From: Streptomyces sp. 1-11
Lineage (GTDB): Bacteria > Actinomycetota > Actinomycetes > Streptomycetales > Streptomycetaceae
Assembly: GCF_007176755.1 (NCBI RefSeq)
Contig: NZ_BJTV01000008.1
Span: 310,001-374,000 of the forward strand
Direction of reading: 5' to 3'
DNA: 64,000 nt
Position 1 is the stretch's first letter. Every line of letters begins with the position of its first letter. This document shows positions 49,099-57,391 of the stretch, piece after piece. Made by a program: the position numbers and the translations under genes. The notes under the pieces were generated by a model. That model did not search any database, was not told where the DNA came from, and saw only the letters and a program-made list of their open reading frames with translations.

Positions 49099-51338
49099 CG
49101 GCTGAGCGCGAGCGCAGCTCGACGAGCGAAGTCCGCCGGTCCGGGGAGGTGCGCGACACGGACGAGGACCTGTCGATGCTGTTCGGCACCTCGACCGCGC
49201 TGTTCGCGTCCATGGCGGGTCCCGCGCACGTCCTGGAGGCCGCCAACCCGGCCTTCTTCACGGCTATCGGCGAGGGACGGCGGGAACGCACCGGCGTCCC
49301 GCTGGCCGAGCTGATGCCCGAGCTGCCCGCCCAGGGCTTCATCGCCCTGCTGGACCAGGTGTTCCGGACGGGCACGCGGCACGTCGGCCGGGACGCCCGT
49401 GTCCTCATCGGCCCCGGCGACGAGGCCCGGGAGGCGTACTTCGACTTCACCTACGAGGCCCGCCGCGACGCCGGCGGCAACGTCATCGGGGTGCGGATGA
49501 TCGGAGTGGAGACCACCCACGTCAAGCACGCCCGGCGCCTGGCCGCCGAGCAGCGCGCCCTGCTGGAGCAGATAGCCCGCCAGGCGCCGCTCTCGGACGT
49601 GCTGGACGGCATGTGCAGGTCGATCGAGGAACTGTCGCCCGAGGTGATCGTCTCCGTCCTGCTGGCCGACGAGGACGGCCGTCACCTGCGCCACGGCGCC
49701 GCCCCCAGCCTGCCCGACTTCTACAACCGGGCCATCGACGGCATCGCCACCGGCGAAGGCATGGGCTCGTGCGGCACCGCCGGGCACCGGCGCCGGACCG
49801 TGATCGTCACCGACATCGCCGCCGACCCCCTGTGGGACGAGTTCCGCGGCCTGGCCGGCCGGGCCGGACTCGCGGCGTGCTGGTCGACGCCGATCCTCGG
49901 CCGCGACGAGCAGCTCCTGGGCACCTTCGCGATGTACCACCGCACACCAAGGGCCCCGCAGGACACCGACCTGGCGCTGGCCCGGGTCATCGCCGACACC
50001 GCGGCGCTCGCCATCGAGCGGCACCGCGCGGAACAGGCCCGGCTGGCGGCCGACGCCCGGGAGAAGGCGGCCCGCGACGACCTCGCCTTCCTGCTGGCCG
50101 CCAGCACCGCCCTGTCCGGGCAGCTGGACGAGAGGCAGGTGCTCCAGCGTCTGGCCACCCTGTCCAGTCCGGTGCTGGCGCCGCTGGCCGCGGTCGACGT
50201 CCTGGAGTCCGGGCGCGTCCACCGGGTGGCGGCCGCGGCCCCGGCCGACGACGCGCGCGCCCTGCTCGCCGCCCACGTCCCGGCCCGCGACGACGAGGAC
50301 GACGCCGTCGCACGGGTCCTGGCCTCGGGACTGACCGAAGTGGCCCGGCGCACCCCGACCGGCCCGGGGCCCTGGCGGGAACTCGACGTCACCGGCTACG
50401 TCTGCGTACCCCTCCTGGACCGCGGGCGGCCGTTCGGCGCGCTGACCCTGCTGGCCACCGACGCGCACCCCTTCGACGGTCATCGGGTCGCCCTGGCGGA
50501 GGAGCTGGCCCGCCGTGCCGCCTCGGCCGCCCGCAACGCCCGCCAGTACGAGCAGAGCGCGGCCCTCGCCCGCGACCTGCAGACCGGCCTGCTGCTGCCC
50601 GACCTGCCCGAGATACCCGGCGCCCGGCTGGCCGCGTTCTACCATCCGGCCGGTGAGGGACTGGAGATCGGCGGCGACTTCTACGACGTCTTCCCCCGCG
50701 GCGACGGGAGCTGGGCGTTCATCCTCGGCGACGTCTGCGGGCGCGGCGCCAAGGCGGCCACCACGACCGCGCTGGTCCGCCACACGGCGCGCGCGGTCGC
50801 CCCGCTGCTCGACGACCCCGTCGACGTCGTCAAAGCCGTCGACAAGGCGCTGAACGACCGCTACGCCCACCAGAACAACGGCTTCGTCACCCTCGTGCAC
50901 GGCCACCTCGCACCCACCGCCGACGGACTCGCCGTCCACCTCGTCCGGGCCGGCCACACGCTGCCCCTGCTGCTGGACACCGACCACAGGGTCGACACGG
51001 TGGAGGCGCCCGGCGGGCTGCTGGGCATCGGCATCCCGCCCAGACTCGCCGCCCGCCGCTTCACCCTCCGCCCCGGTGAGAGCCTGTTCCTCTACACCGA
51101 CGGCATCACCGAGTGCCGGACCGAGGAGAGCGAGCAGTACGGCGAAGTACGGCTGGCCAAGGCACTGGCCTCCGTGCCGCGCCGGCCGGGCGCGGCGGAC
51201 ATCGTCGAGGCGGTGGCCGAGGACGTCCGCCGCTACGTGGCCGGCGCCAACGTGGAGGACGACCAGGCCGCTCTCGTCATCACCGCCGACGAGCCGCCGG
51301 CGTGCCGGGACCGGGCGGACGGCACCGGGCGCGGCTGA
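49095..51338 (+). CDS. PAS-GAF-GAF-PP2C (SpoIIE-type) phosphatase
   Basis: A 747-residue sensor phosphatase: PAS-like domain (about 30-145), two GAF domains (about 165-320 and 340-480; the first holds IATGEGMGSCGTAGHRRR, a motif of redox- or heme-type GAF domains in this family) and PP2C (about 500-715). The catalytic motifs are complete: EIGGDFYDVF, ILGDVCGRGAKAA, YTDGITECR and VEDDQAALV. A long helical linker (LEEQ...RHRAEQARLAADAREKAARDD) connects the GAF domains. It would dephosphorylate one of the island's STAS proteins. ATG 49095 follows GCAGGACGAG. No ATPase domain is attached, unlike the other PP2C proteins here. Confidence 0.92.
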   Translation: MTAERERSSTSEVRRSGEVRDTDEDLSMLFGTSTALFASMAGPAHVLEAANPAFFTAIGEGRRERTGVPLAELMPELPAQGFIALLDQVFRTGTRHVGRDARVLIGPGDEAREAYFDFTYEARRDAGGNVIGVRMIGVETTHVKHARRLAAEQRALLEQIARQAPLSDVLDGMCRSIEELSPEVIVSVLLADEDGRHLRHGAAPSLPDFYNRAIDGIATGEGMGSCGTAGHRRRTVIVTDIAADPLWDEFRGLAGRAGLAACWSTPILGRDEQLLGTFAMYHRTPRAPQDTDLALARVIADTAALAIERHRAEQARLAADAREKAARDDLAFLLAASTALSGQLDERQVLQRLATLSSPVLAPLAAVDVLESGRVHRVAAAAPADDARALLAAHVPARDDEDDAVARVLASGLTEVARRTPTGPGPWRELDVTGYVCVPLLDRGRPFGALTLLATDAHPFDGHRVALAEELARRAASAARNARQYEQSAALARDLQTGLLLPDLPEIPGARLAAFYHPAGEGLEIGGDFYDVFPRGDGSWAFILGDVCGRGAKAATTTALVRHTARAVAPLLDDPVDVVKAVDKALNDRYAHQNNGFVTLVHGHLAPTADGLAVHLVRAGHTLPLLLDTDHRVDTVEAPGGLLGIGIPPRLAARRFTLRPGESLFLYTDGITECRTEESEQYGEVRLAKALASVPRRPGAADIVEAVAEDVRRYVAGANVEDDQAALVITADEPPACRDRADGTGRG

Positions 51339-51345
51339 GCCGGGC

Positions 51346-51365
51346 CCCGCACGCGGCGGTGCGGG
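51346..51365. terminator. Terminator at the end of the partner-switching island
   Basis: CCCGCAC and GTGCGGG flank a 6-nt loop, with outer arms (GCCGGGCC to about 51338 and CGGGGCCGGC to about 51383) extending the structure between two convergent genes. Confidence 0.6.
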
Positions 51366-51384
51366 TCGCGGCTCGGGGCCGGCG

Positions 51385-51636
51385 TCAGCAGACGCTCGCG
51401 GTCCGGCTGACCCACTGGGGCAGCGTGAGCCGCTCGGTCCCCGGAGTCGGCCGGCGACGGCGGGGCGGCACATAGCCGCCGACAAGGCGGCCGCGCTGGT
51501 CGCGGGAGGCGCCGGCGGTCAGGGAACGGCGCAGGAGGGAGAGCTGCGGCGCCACGGCCGCGAGGCAGTCGTGCTCCTGGCGGGCCGCCACCGTCGTCCG
51601 GTCGTGACCACTGTTCTGGCGGAAGCGTTCGTTCAT
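51385..51636 (-). CDS. Small hypothetical protein
   Basis: Eighty-three residues, basic, with no signal or membrane segment (MNERFRQNSGHDRTTVAARQ, EHDCLAAVAPQLSLLRRSLT, and a C-terminal TPGTERLTLPQWVSRTASVC). ATG 51636 has a near-ideal GGAGGT site 7 bp upstream, which is the main support. The C-terminal LPQWVSRTASVC reads like a conserved motif, ending in cysteine, but matches no lanthipeptide or lipoprotein signature I know. It precedes no modification enzyme. Convergent with the PP2C gene and upstream-adjacent to the NarL regulator's stop on the same strand (gap 156 bp). Function unknown. Confidence 0.65.
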   Translation of the reverse strand: MNERFRQNSGHDRTTVAARQEHDCLAAVAPQLSLLRRSLTAGASRDQRGRLVGGYVPPRRRRPTPGTERLTLPQWVSRTASVC

Positions 51637-51792
51637 GGTGAGACCTCCGTTCGTGATCCCACCTTCGCCCAGCGACAGCCCCTCGCGCGTCGTCCTCCCG
51701 CAGCGAATCCCGGGTACCACGGCTGCGGTACTCGGGGCGCCCTCCTACGGCCGGGACAGACGTGCCGGGTACGCGGCCCCGGACGCCCAGGC

Positions 51793-52461
51793 CTAAGGCA
51801 GCGCGCCGGCCAGGCCGCACTGGTAGGCGATGACCACGAGCTGGGCCCGGTCGCGTGCCGCGAGTTTGGTCATGGCCCGGTTGACGTGGGTCTTCGCCGT
51901 CAACGGGCTGACGAACAGGTGCTCGGCGATCTCGTCGTTCGACAGCCCCAGGGCCACCAGGCCGACGACATCGCGTTCCCTGCGCGTCAGGCACTCCAGC
52001 CGCTCGTGCACCTCCCCCGAGCGGGGGTCCGGCTGCGCGAGGAAACGCCGGATCAGCGCTCCGGTGGCCGCGGGCGACAGCAGCGCGTCGCCGGCGGCAA
52101 CCGTGCGGACGGCCTCGACCAGCTCCTCGGGGCGCGCACCCTTGCCCAGGAAGCCGCTCGCGCCCGCGCGCAGCGCCTCGGCCACGTGCTCGTCGTCCTC
52201 GAACGTGGTGAGGATGAGCACCTTCACCGCCGCGAGGTCCTCGGACTCGCTGATCAGCCGGGTCGCTTCGAGGCCGTCCGTCCCCGGCATCCGGATGTCC
52301 ATCAGCACCACGTCGGGGTGCCGGGTCCGCGCCAGCTCCACCGCCTCCTGACCGTCGGACGCCTCGCCCACCACCTCCATGTCGCCGGTGGCGTCGAACA
52401 GCATCCGGAAGGTGCCCCGCAGCAGGGCCTGGTCATCGGCAAGCAGTACGCGAATCGTCAT
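51793..52461 (-). CDS. NarL/LuxR-type response regulator
   Basis: A 222-residue two-component response regulator. The receiver domain has the acidic pocket LLADDQALLRG and phosphoacceptor Asp in VVLMDIRMPGTDG, with switch Thr in LILTTFEDD and Lys in GFLGKGARPEEL. The C-terminal LuxR HTH is LTRRERDVVGLVALGLSNDE, then IAEHLFVSPLTAKTHVNRAMTKL. ATG 52461 starts the fold directly; an in-frame codon at 52485 adds eight residues. Its start lies inside the 3' end of the kinase gene (29-bp overlap), so the pair is co-translated. Target genes are unknown; the neighbouring lipoprotein gene is one candidate. Confidence 0.92.
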   Translation of the reverse strand: MTIRVLLADDQALLRGTFRMLFDATGDMEVVGEASDGQEAVELARTRHPDVVLMDIRMPGTDGLEATRLISESEDLAAVKVLILTTFEDDEHVAEALRAGASGFLGKGARPEELVEAVRTVAAGDALLSPAATGALIRRFLAQPDPRSGEVHERLECLTRRERDVVGLVALGLSNDEIAEHLFVSPLTAKTHVNRAMTKLAARDRAQLVVIAYQCGLAGALP

Positions 52462-53677
52462 GCCCGTCTCTCCTCGCTGTCTCACTGATCAGCCGGCCGG
52501 GCCGCAACGGCAGGTCGGCCGTCACCCGGAAGCCGCCCTCCGGGCGCGGTCCCGCGTGCAGCCGGCCTCCGACCATCGCCACCCGCTCACGCATGCCGAC
52601 CAGCCCGTGCCCGGTGCCCGCGGGCGCGGGGTGGTGCCGCGCGGTCCCCCCGTCGTCCTCGACGGTGATCGTCAGCCGCTCGGGGTGGTGGTGCAGGGTC
52701 AGCCGGGCACGGTCGGCCCCGGCGTGCTTGCGCACGTTGGTCAGGGCCTCCTGGACGATGCGGTACGCGGTCAGATCGACCGCCGGTGTCAGGGGGGCGG
52801 CCGCGGCGCCGTGACGGGTGTGGTCGACGGCCAGGCCGGCCCGGGCGAAGGACGCCAGCAGCACCGGTATGTCGGCAAGACCCGGCGCGGGGCTGCGCGG
52901 CGCCACCGGATCGCCCGACTGCCGCAGCAGCCCCACGGTCACCCGGAGTTCGTCGAGCGCCGACCGGCTGGTGTCCCGGATGTCCTCCAGGGCGGTCAGC
53001 ACTTGTTCCGGCTGCCGTTTCGCGAGGTGGGCGGCCACGCCGGCCTGGGCGTTGATCAGCGCGATGTGGTGCGCGACGATGTCGTGCAGCTCGCGGGCGA
53101 TGCGCACCCGTTCGGCCGCCACCCGCTGCTGCGCCTCCTGCTCACGCGTGCGTTCCGCGTGCACCGCGCGTTCCTCCACGGCCGCCACGTAGGCGCGGCG
53201 CGAGCGCAGCCCGTCGCCCACGGCGGCCGGCAGCGCCGTCCAGGCCACCAGTGCCGCGTTGTCGGGGTTCAGCCAGTCCTGCGGGGCGCACAGGATGGCG
53301 GTGCCCACCAGGACGGCGGCCGAGGCGGTGGCGCTGGTCCAGGTGGTACGCCGGTCCGTGAGCAGGCCGACGGTGTAGACGGACACCAGCACCGGGCTGA
53401 TCACCAGCGGACTCTCCCGGAACCCGAGGGCCAGGAAGCTCACCCCGCAGCCGAGCGCGACGGCCAGAGCGCCGACCGGGTGGCGGCGCCGCCAGACGAG
53501 TGCCGAGCAGCCGACGCCCGCCAGGACCACGGCGGTCCAGCGCCACAGGAAACGGTCCTCGTGCGGTTCGATCGAGGCGGCCACCACGGACAGCACGAAC
53601 AGCACGGTCAGGCCCAGCGCGTGCACCACGCCGATCCGGCCCGGCGCCCGCCGGTTCTTGTCGCTGATCACCACCAT
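52433..53677 (-). CDS. NarL-family sensor histidine kinase
   Basis: A 414-residue membrane sensor kinase. The N-terminal half has four or five membrane helices (VHALGLTVLFVLSVVAASI, WTAVVLAGVGCSALVW, VGALAVALGCGVSFLALGF, LVISPVLVSVYTVGLLT, ATASAAVLVGTAIL) with little extracytoplasmic sequence, so it senses in or near the membrane. Next come a coiled coil (VEERAVHAERTREQEAQQRV), the HisKA_3 box with phospho-His in RIARELHDIVAHHIALI, and a HATPase (EALTNVRKHAGADRARL, GHGLVGMRERVAMVGG). The 3' end overlaps its response regulator. The stimulus is unknown; cell-envelope stress is common for this intramembrane layout. Confidence 0.92.
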   Translation of the reverse strand: MVVISDKNRRAPGRIGVVHALGLTVLFVLSVVAASIEPHEDRFLWRWTAVVLAGVGCSALVWRRRHPVGALAVALGCGVSFLALGFRESPLVISPVLVSVYTVGLLTDRRTTWTSATASAAVLVGTAILCAPQDWLNPDNAALVAWTALPAAVGDGLRSRRAYVAAVEERAVHAERTREQEAQQRVAAERVRIARELHDIVAHHIALINAQAGVAAHLAKRQPEQVLTALEDIRDTSRSALDELRVTVGLLRQSGDPVAPRSPAPGLADIPVLLASFARAGLAVDHTRHGAAAAPLTPAVDLTAYRIVQEALTNVRKHAGADRARLTLHHHPERLTITVEDDGGTARHHPAPAGTGHGLVGMRERVAMVGGRLHAGPRPEGGFRVTADLPLRPGRLISETARRDGHDDSRTACR

Positions 53678-53874
53678 GCCACCACCGTAGGGTCGGCAAG
53701 GGGATCGGGCATGGCGTCGTCACCCCGGCGCACCACGCGCGTATGGCCGTCCGGCCGAGCGGCCGCGACGGTACGTCAGCGGCCGCCGGGCCCGGCCGTC
53801 GCGGCGCCCGCCCAGGTCAGGGCCTGGGCGAACGCGGTGCGCGACGCCGGGGCTCCGGCGCGCGGCGGTGTGCG

Positions 53875-54567
53875 TCAGAAATCGTCCGCGCCGTTGCGGA
53901 GTTCGGGGGTCCAGTAGCCGGTGAGGGCCTTCGCCGGGTCGACGGCCACCCCACTGCCGGGCGCGCGGACGGCGATGACCGCGGAGTCGCCCTCCAGCAC
54001 GAGGGAGAACGCCGACACGGGTTCGTTGTCCTCGTCGACCCCGCCGTCCGACAGCTTCACCAGGGCGTAGGCGGGGGCTCCCGCCGCGAGGACGACCGGC
54101 GTGGCCGGCTTGCTCTTGGCGACGGCCGGGACGTCCTGCTTGTGGCTCTCCAGGAACTGGATGTGCGGCGCACCCGCCAGCCGGCAGGAGCGGCCGGAGG
54201 TGTTCTTCGCCGTGAGGACGAGGTGGGTGTAGGGAGCGCCGCCCTGGGTGGCGGCCGTGACGGCGACGTCCCGTGCGGTGCAGACCCGGGTGGCGGCGGT
54301 CGCCTGCTCACCGGTCGAGCCCGCGGAGCCGCCGCTGCCGCCGCTGTCCGTCGAGCCCTTCGAGGCCTCGGCGTGCGCCGGGTCGGCCGTGTCCGTGGGG
54401 CCGGACGTGCCGGCCTGTCCGCCGTCCGCCGCCTTCCCGGTCGCGGAAGAGGTCGCCGCCGGGGCCGGCTCGCCGGACGCGTCGTCGCTCTGGCAGGCGG
54501 TGAGGGACAGGGCGAGGGCCGTGCCCGCGACGGCGAGCAACGAGGTGCGGTGACGCTGGAAGTTCAT
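53875..54567 (-). CDS. DUF4232-like lipoprotein
   Basis: A 230-residue exported lipoprotein. The signal peptide MNFQRHRTSLLAVAGTALAL is followed by lipobox LTAC near residue 25 and then a long Ser/Gly/Thr/Ala spacer (about 27-95). The folded part (about 95-230) resembles DUF4232 proteins: CTARDVAVTAATQGGAPYTH, LVLTAKNTSGRSCRLAGAPH, where two cysteines probably form a disulphide, then AYALVKLSDGG. It would be anchored on the outer face of the membrane. ATG 54567 has GGGGGATAT upstream. It lies divergent from the NB-ARC regulator. The domain's function is not established. Confidence 0.82.
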   Translation of the reverse strand: MNFQRHRTSLLAVAGTALALSLTACQSDDASGEPAPAATSSATGKAADGGQAGTSGPTDTADPAHAEASKGSTDSGGSGGSAGSTGEQATAATRVCTARDVAVTAATQGGAPYTHLVLTAKNTSGRSCRLAGAPHIQFLESHKQDVPAVAKSKPATPVVLAAGAPAYALVKLSDGGVDEDNEPVSAFSLVLEGDSAVIAVRAPGSGVAVDPAKALTGYWTPELRNGADDF

Positions 54568-54684
54568 GGAGATATCCCCCGTGAGCGGTGCGGGGCCGCG
54601 GCACGGAGCCGGCGGCCGGGATGGTCCTGGTGATGTGGCGCGGTTCTGCCCTTGCCCGGCCGGCAGTCGGACGGCAGGGTGTGG

Positions 54685-54707
54685 CCGGCCGGACTCCGTC
54701 CGGCCGG
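54685..54707. repeat. Perfect inverted repeat in divergent promoter region
   Basis: CCGGCCGGAC-TCC-GTCCGGCCGG (10-bp arms) lies between the lipoprotein and NB-ARC regulator genes. Confidence 0.5.
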
Positions 54708-54772
54708 GAGGGGGCGTTCGCGCGCCGGTCCTCAGTCCACCACCGGCGGTCGGCGCGTCCCAGGCGGTTTCA

Positions 54773-54806
54773 CCGGCAGAAATGCCGTCCGTCATACTTC
54801 TGCCGG
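54773..54806. promoter_or_regulatory. Inverted repeat CCGGCAGAA-N16-TTCTGCCGG around a -10-like hexamer
   Basis: Perfect 9-bp arms flank a 16-bp spacer that runs into CATACT (54793-54798), a good match to an actinobacterial -10, 44 bp before the XRE/NB-ARC gene. It is the likely promoter-operator of that regulator, possibly bound by its own HTH. Confidence 0.5.
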
Positions 54807-54849
54807 GGGGCTCGCGTCCGGACGAGCCGGATGATCGGGGACGTCTACG

Positions 54850-57156
54850 GTGCGCGGTGGCACGCCTTCCACTGATGACTTCGGGCAGCGGCTGCGCGTT
54901 CTGCGCGCCCGTGCCGCGCTGAGCCAGGAGGCGCTGGCCCACGCGGCCGGGGTGAGCGTCAGGGCGCTGGCCGACATGGAACGCGGGCGTACCCGGGGGC
55001 CGCAGCGCCGTACGGTCCGGGCGCTGGCCGACGCGCTGGGGCTGGACGCGGACGAGGCGGCCGGCCTGGAGGAGTCCGCCGCCCTGGGCCGTCCGCGTCC
55101 CCGGACGGCCGAGGGTCCCGCCGTGCCCGTCGCCCTGGCCCTGCCGCGTGACATCCAGGACTTCACCGCCCGCGACGCGGTCCTCGCCCGGTTACAGGAT
55201 CTGGCGGGGGACACCGGTCCGGACCGGCCGGTGGTCGCCGTGGTCGCCGGACAGCCCGGGCTGGGCAAGACCGCGTTCGCGGTGCACGCCGCGCACCGTC
55301 TCGCCCCGCACTTCCCGGACGGGCAGTTCGCCCTGGACCTGCACGGCATGGACGCCGAGCCGACCGGTCCCCGTGACGCGCTGGCCCGGCTGCTGGGCGC
55401 CGTGGGGGTCGCCGACGGCGCGATCCCGGCCGGCACCGACGACCGCGCGGGCCTGTGGCGGTCCCTGGCGGCGGAGCGACGGCTGCTCCTGCTGCTGGAC
55501 AACGCCGCCGACGAGGCCCAGATCGGTCCGCTGCTGCCCGGCACCGGCGCGTCGCTGACCATCGTCACCAGCCGTCAGGCCCTGGCCGGCCTGACGTCCG
55601 TCCACCGCTGCGACCTGGCGCTGCTGCGGCGCGAGGAGGCGGTGGAGATGCTGACCCGTATCGTCGGCCCGGAACGGGTGCGGGCGGAGGAGCAGGCCGC
55701 GCGCGACCTCGCCGATCTGTGCGGGCACCTGCCGCTGGCCGTCCGGATCGCCGGACAGCGGCTCCTCAGCCGGCCGCACGAGCGCCTGGGCAAGCTCGTC
55801 GACCGGCTCGCCGCCGAGGGCCGGCGACTCGACGGCCTCCAGGCCGGAAACCTGCGGGTGCGCGCCGCCTTCGCGCTCTCGTACCGGCAACTTCCCACGC
55901 AGGCGCGGACGTTCCTGCGCCGCGCCGCGCTGGCCGCCGGGGCGGACTTCAGCCCGGAGACCGGCGCGCTCCTGGCCGGGCTGACTCTGGACGAGGCGGT
56001 CGCCCGCGCCGAGGAACTGACCGACGCCGGACTGCTGCAGAGCGACCCCGCCGTCGAGCGCTACCGGTTCCACGACCTGCTCAGGCTCTACGCGGCCGAG
56101 CAGGTCGAGGCCGAGGACGGCCCCGAGGTCCGTGACGCCGCTCTCGACCGGACCGCGCGGTGGATGCTGCGCCGGGCCGCCGCCGCCGCGCTGCACTTCG
56201 ACGCCGACCACGACCACACCGCGCCGTCCGGCGACCCGGACCCGGACGGCGCGCCCGCCGGCCGGGAGGCCGCGCGGGCCTGGCTGGAGGCGGAGCGGAC
56301 CCAGTGGCTCGCCGCGCTCCGCCGCGCCCACGACACCGGCCGGCACCGGCAGGTCCTGGACACGGCGGAGGCCATGCACTGGTTCTCCGACCTCAACCAG
56401 CACTGGGAGCAGTGGGTGGAGGTGTTCCAGCGCTCCTCCGACTCGGCCCGGGCACTCGGCAGCAGACGGGAGGAGGCGGTCCACCTCAACTACCTCGCCT
56501 GGGCCTACAACCTCTGCGTGCACGACCCGCGGGCCGCCCTGGTGTCCGCCGACGCCGCGCTCGACGCGGCCCGTGACAGCGAGGACGGGCTGCAGCAGGG
56601 CTGGGCACTCGGGTACGGCGCGGGGGCGCTGCAGCGCCTGGGCCGGCTGTCGGAGGCCGAGACGCGGCTGCGCGATGCGGCCGGCTGCCTCGCCGGGCAG
56701 GGAGCCCCGCAGGCGAGGCTGGCCGAGCTGTCGACCCTCAACGCCCTCGGCATCCTGCTGCGCCAGACCGGCCGGGCGGCGGAAGCCCTCGACATCCACC
56801 GCCGCGGCGAACGGATCTGCCGGGCAGGGGTCCCGGGCCGGGCGGCGGAGCTGATCGCGTTCTACCACGCGGTCCACCGACAGCAGATCGGCAACGACCT
56901 GGCCGCCCTCGGGCGCTGGCAGGAGGCCGAGCCGCCGCTGCGGCAGGCCCTCGACGTCTTCGACGCCGCGCAGATGCCGTCCTGGGCCGAGCAGGCCCGG
57001 CTCGACCTGGGCCAGGTGCTCGGCGCCATGGGCCACCCGGAGGCCCGGGAGACGCTGCTCGCCGCCCGTGACGCCCTGGCAGCGCTGAGGAGCCCGCGAC
57101 AGGCCGAGGCCGCCACCGCACTCGCCGAACTCGGCCAGACCGCCACCGACGGCTGA
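54850..57156 (+). CDS. XRE-NB-ARC-TPR transcriptional regulator (AfsR-like without SARP domain), TTA-containing
   Basis: A 768-residue STAND-type regulator: XRE helix-turn-helix (about 10-70; LRARAALSQEALAHAAGVSV, RALADMERG), NB-ARC ATPase (about 115-390; P-loop GQPGLGKT at 134-141, RLLLLLDNA, LTIVTSRQALAG) and a C-terminal TPR-like array (about 500-765; AEALDIHRRGERICRAG). Such proteins oligomerise on ATP and ligand binding and control secondary metabolism or development. Codon 115 is TTA (55192-55194), the only in-frame TTA I noticed in the window, so full-length product would need the bldA tRNA. GTG 54850 has GGGGA about 8 bp upstream. It lies near the NRPS and may be its cluster-linked activator; that is inference. 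Confidence 0.88.
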   Translation: MRGGTPSTDDFGQRLRVLRARAALSQEALAHAAGVSVRALADMERGRTRGPQRRTVRALADALGLDADEAAGLEESAALGRPRPRTAEGPAVPVALALPRDIQDFTARDAVLARLQDLAGDTGPDRPVVAVVAGQPGLGKTAFAVHAAHRLAPHFPDGQFALDLHGMDAEPTGPRDALARLLGAVGVADGAIPAGTDDRAGLWRSLAAERRLLLLLDNAADEAQIGPLLPGTGASLTIVTSRQALAGLTSVHRCDLALLRREEAVEMLTRIVGPERVRAEEQAARDLADLCGHLPLAVRIAGQRLLSRPHERLGKLVDRLAAEGRRLDGLQAGNLRVRAAFALSYRQLPTQARTFLRRAALAAGADFSPETGALLAGLTLDEAVARAEELTDAGLLQSDPAVERYRFHDLLRLYAAEQVEAEDGPEVRDAALDRTARWMLRRAAAAALHFDADHDHTAPSGDPDPDGAPAGREAARAWLEAERTQWLAALRRAHDTGRHRQVLDTAEAMHWFSDLNQHWEQWVEVFQRSSDSARALGSRREEAVHLNYLAWAYNLCVHDPRAALVSADAALDAARDSEDGLQQGWALGYGAGALQRLGRLSEAETRLRDAAGCLAGQGAPQARLAELSTLNALGILLRQTGRAAEALDIHRRGERICRAGVPGRAAELIAFYHAVHRQQIGNDLAALGRWQEAEPPLRQALDVFDAAQMPSWAEQARLDLGQVLGAMGHPEARETLLAARDALAALRSPRQAEAATALAELGQTATDG

Positions 57157-57331
57157 ACCCGGTCCGGTCCGGTCCGGTCTGGTCGGTGCGTGCGTGCCGG
57201 CCGCTGCGCGGGCGCGGCCCCGGGCCGTACCCCGAACCCGGGCCGTACCCCGCCCCTGGGCCACTCCCGGCCCTGGTTCAGTGCGCCAGATCAAGCCACA
57301 TGGCACAGGAAATCAGCCACCTCTTCGATTG

Positions 57332-57373
57332 CACAGACTTCTGTGCACAGAACTCTGTGCACAGAAGTCTGTG
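57332..57373. promoter_or_regulatory. Triple 14-bp operator CACAGA-NN-TCTGTG (x3)
   Basis: Three perfectly abutting copies of the palindrome CACAGA-NN-TCTGTG (centres CT, AC, AG) make a 42-bp near-perfect palindrome ending 18 bp before the ArsR-type gene. This is almost certainly the autoregulatory operator of the arsR/MFS pair. The preceding 57157-57331 has short GGTCC and CGGGCCGTACCCCG repeats and no gene. Confidence 0.85.
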
Positions 57374-57391
57374 TCAACTACCTTGGGGTGC

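Noticed and set aside
51385..51636. RiPP precursor ending in Cys
   Set aside because: No leader motif, no Ser/Thr/Cys-rich core and no modification enzyme nearby.
54850..57156. AfsR/SARP activator
   Set aside because: The N-terminus is an XRE-type HTH, not an OmpR-like winged helix with a bacterial transcriptional activator domain.
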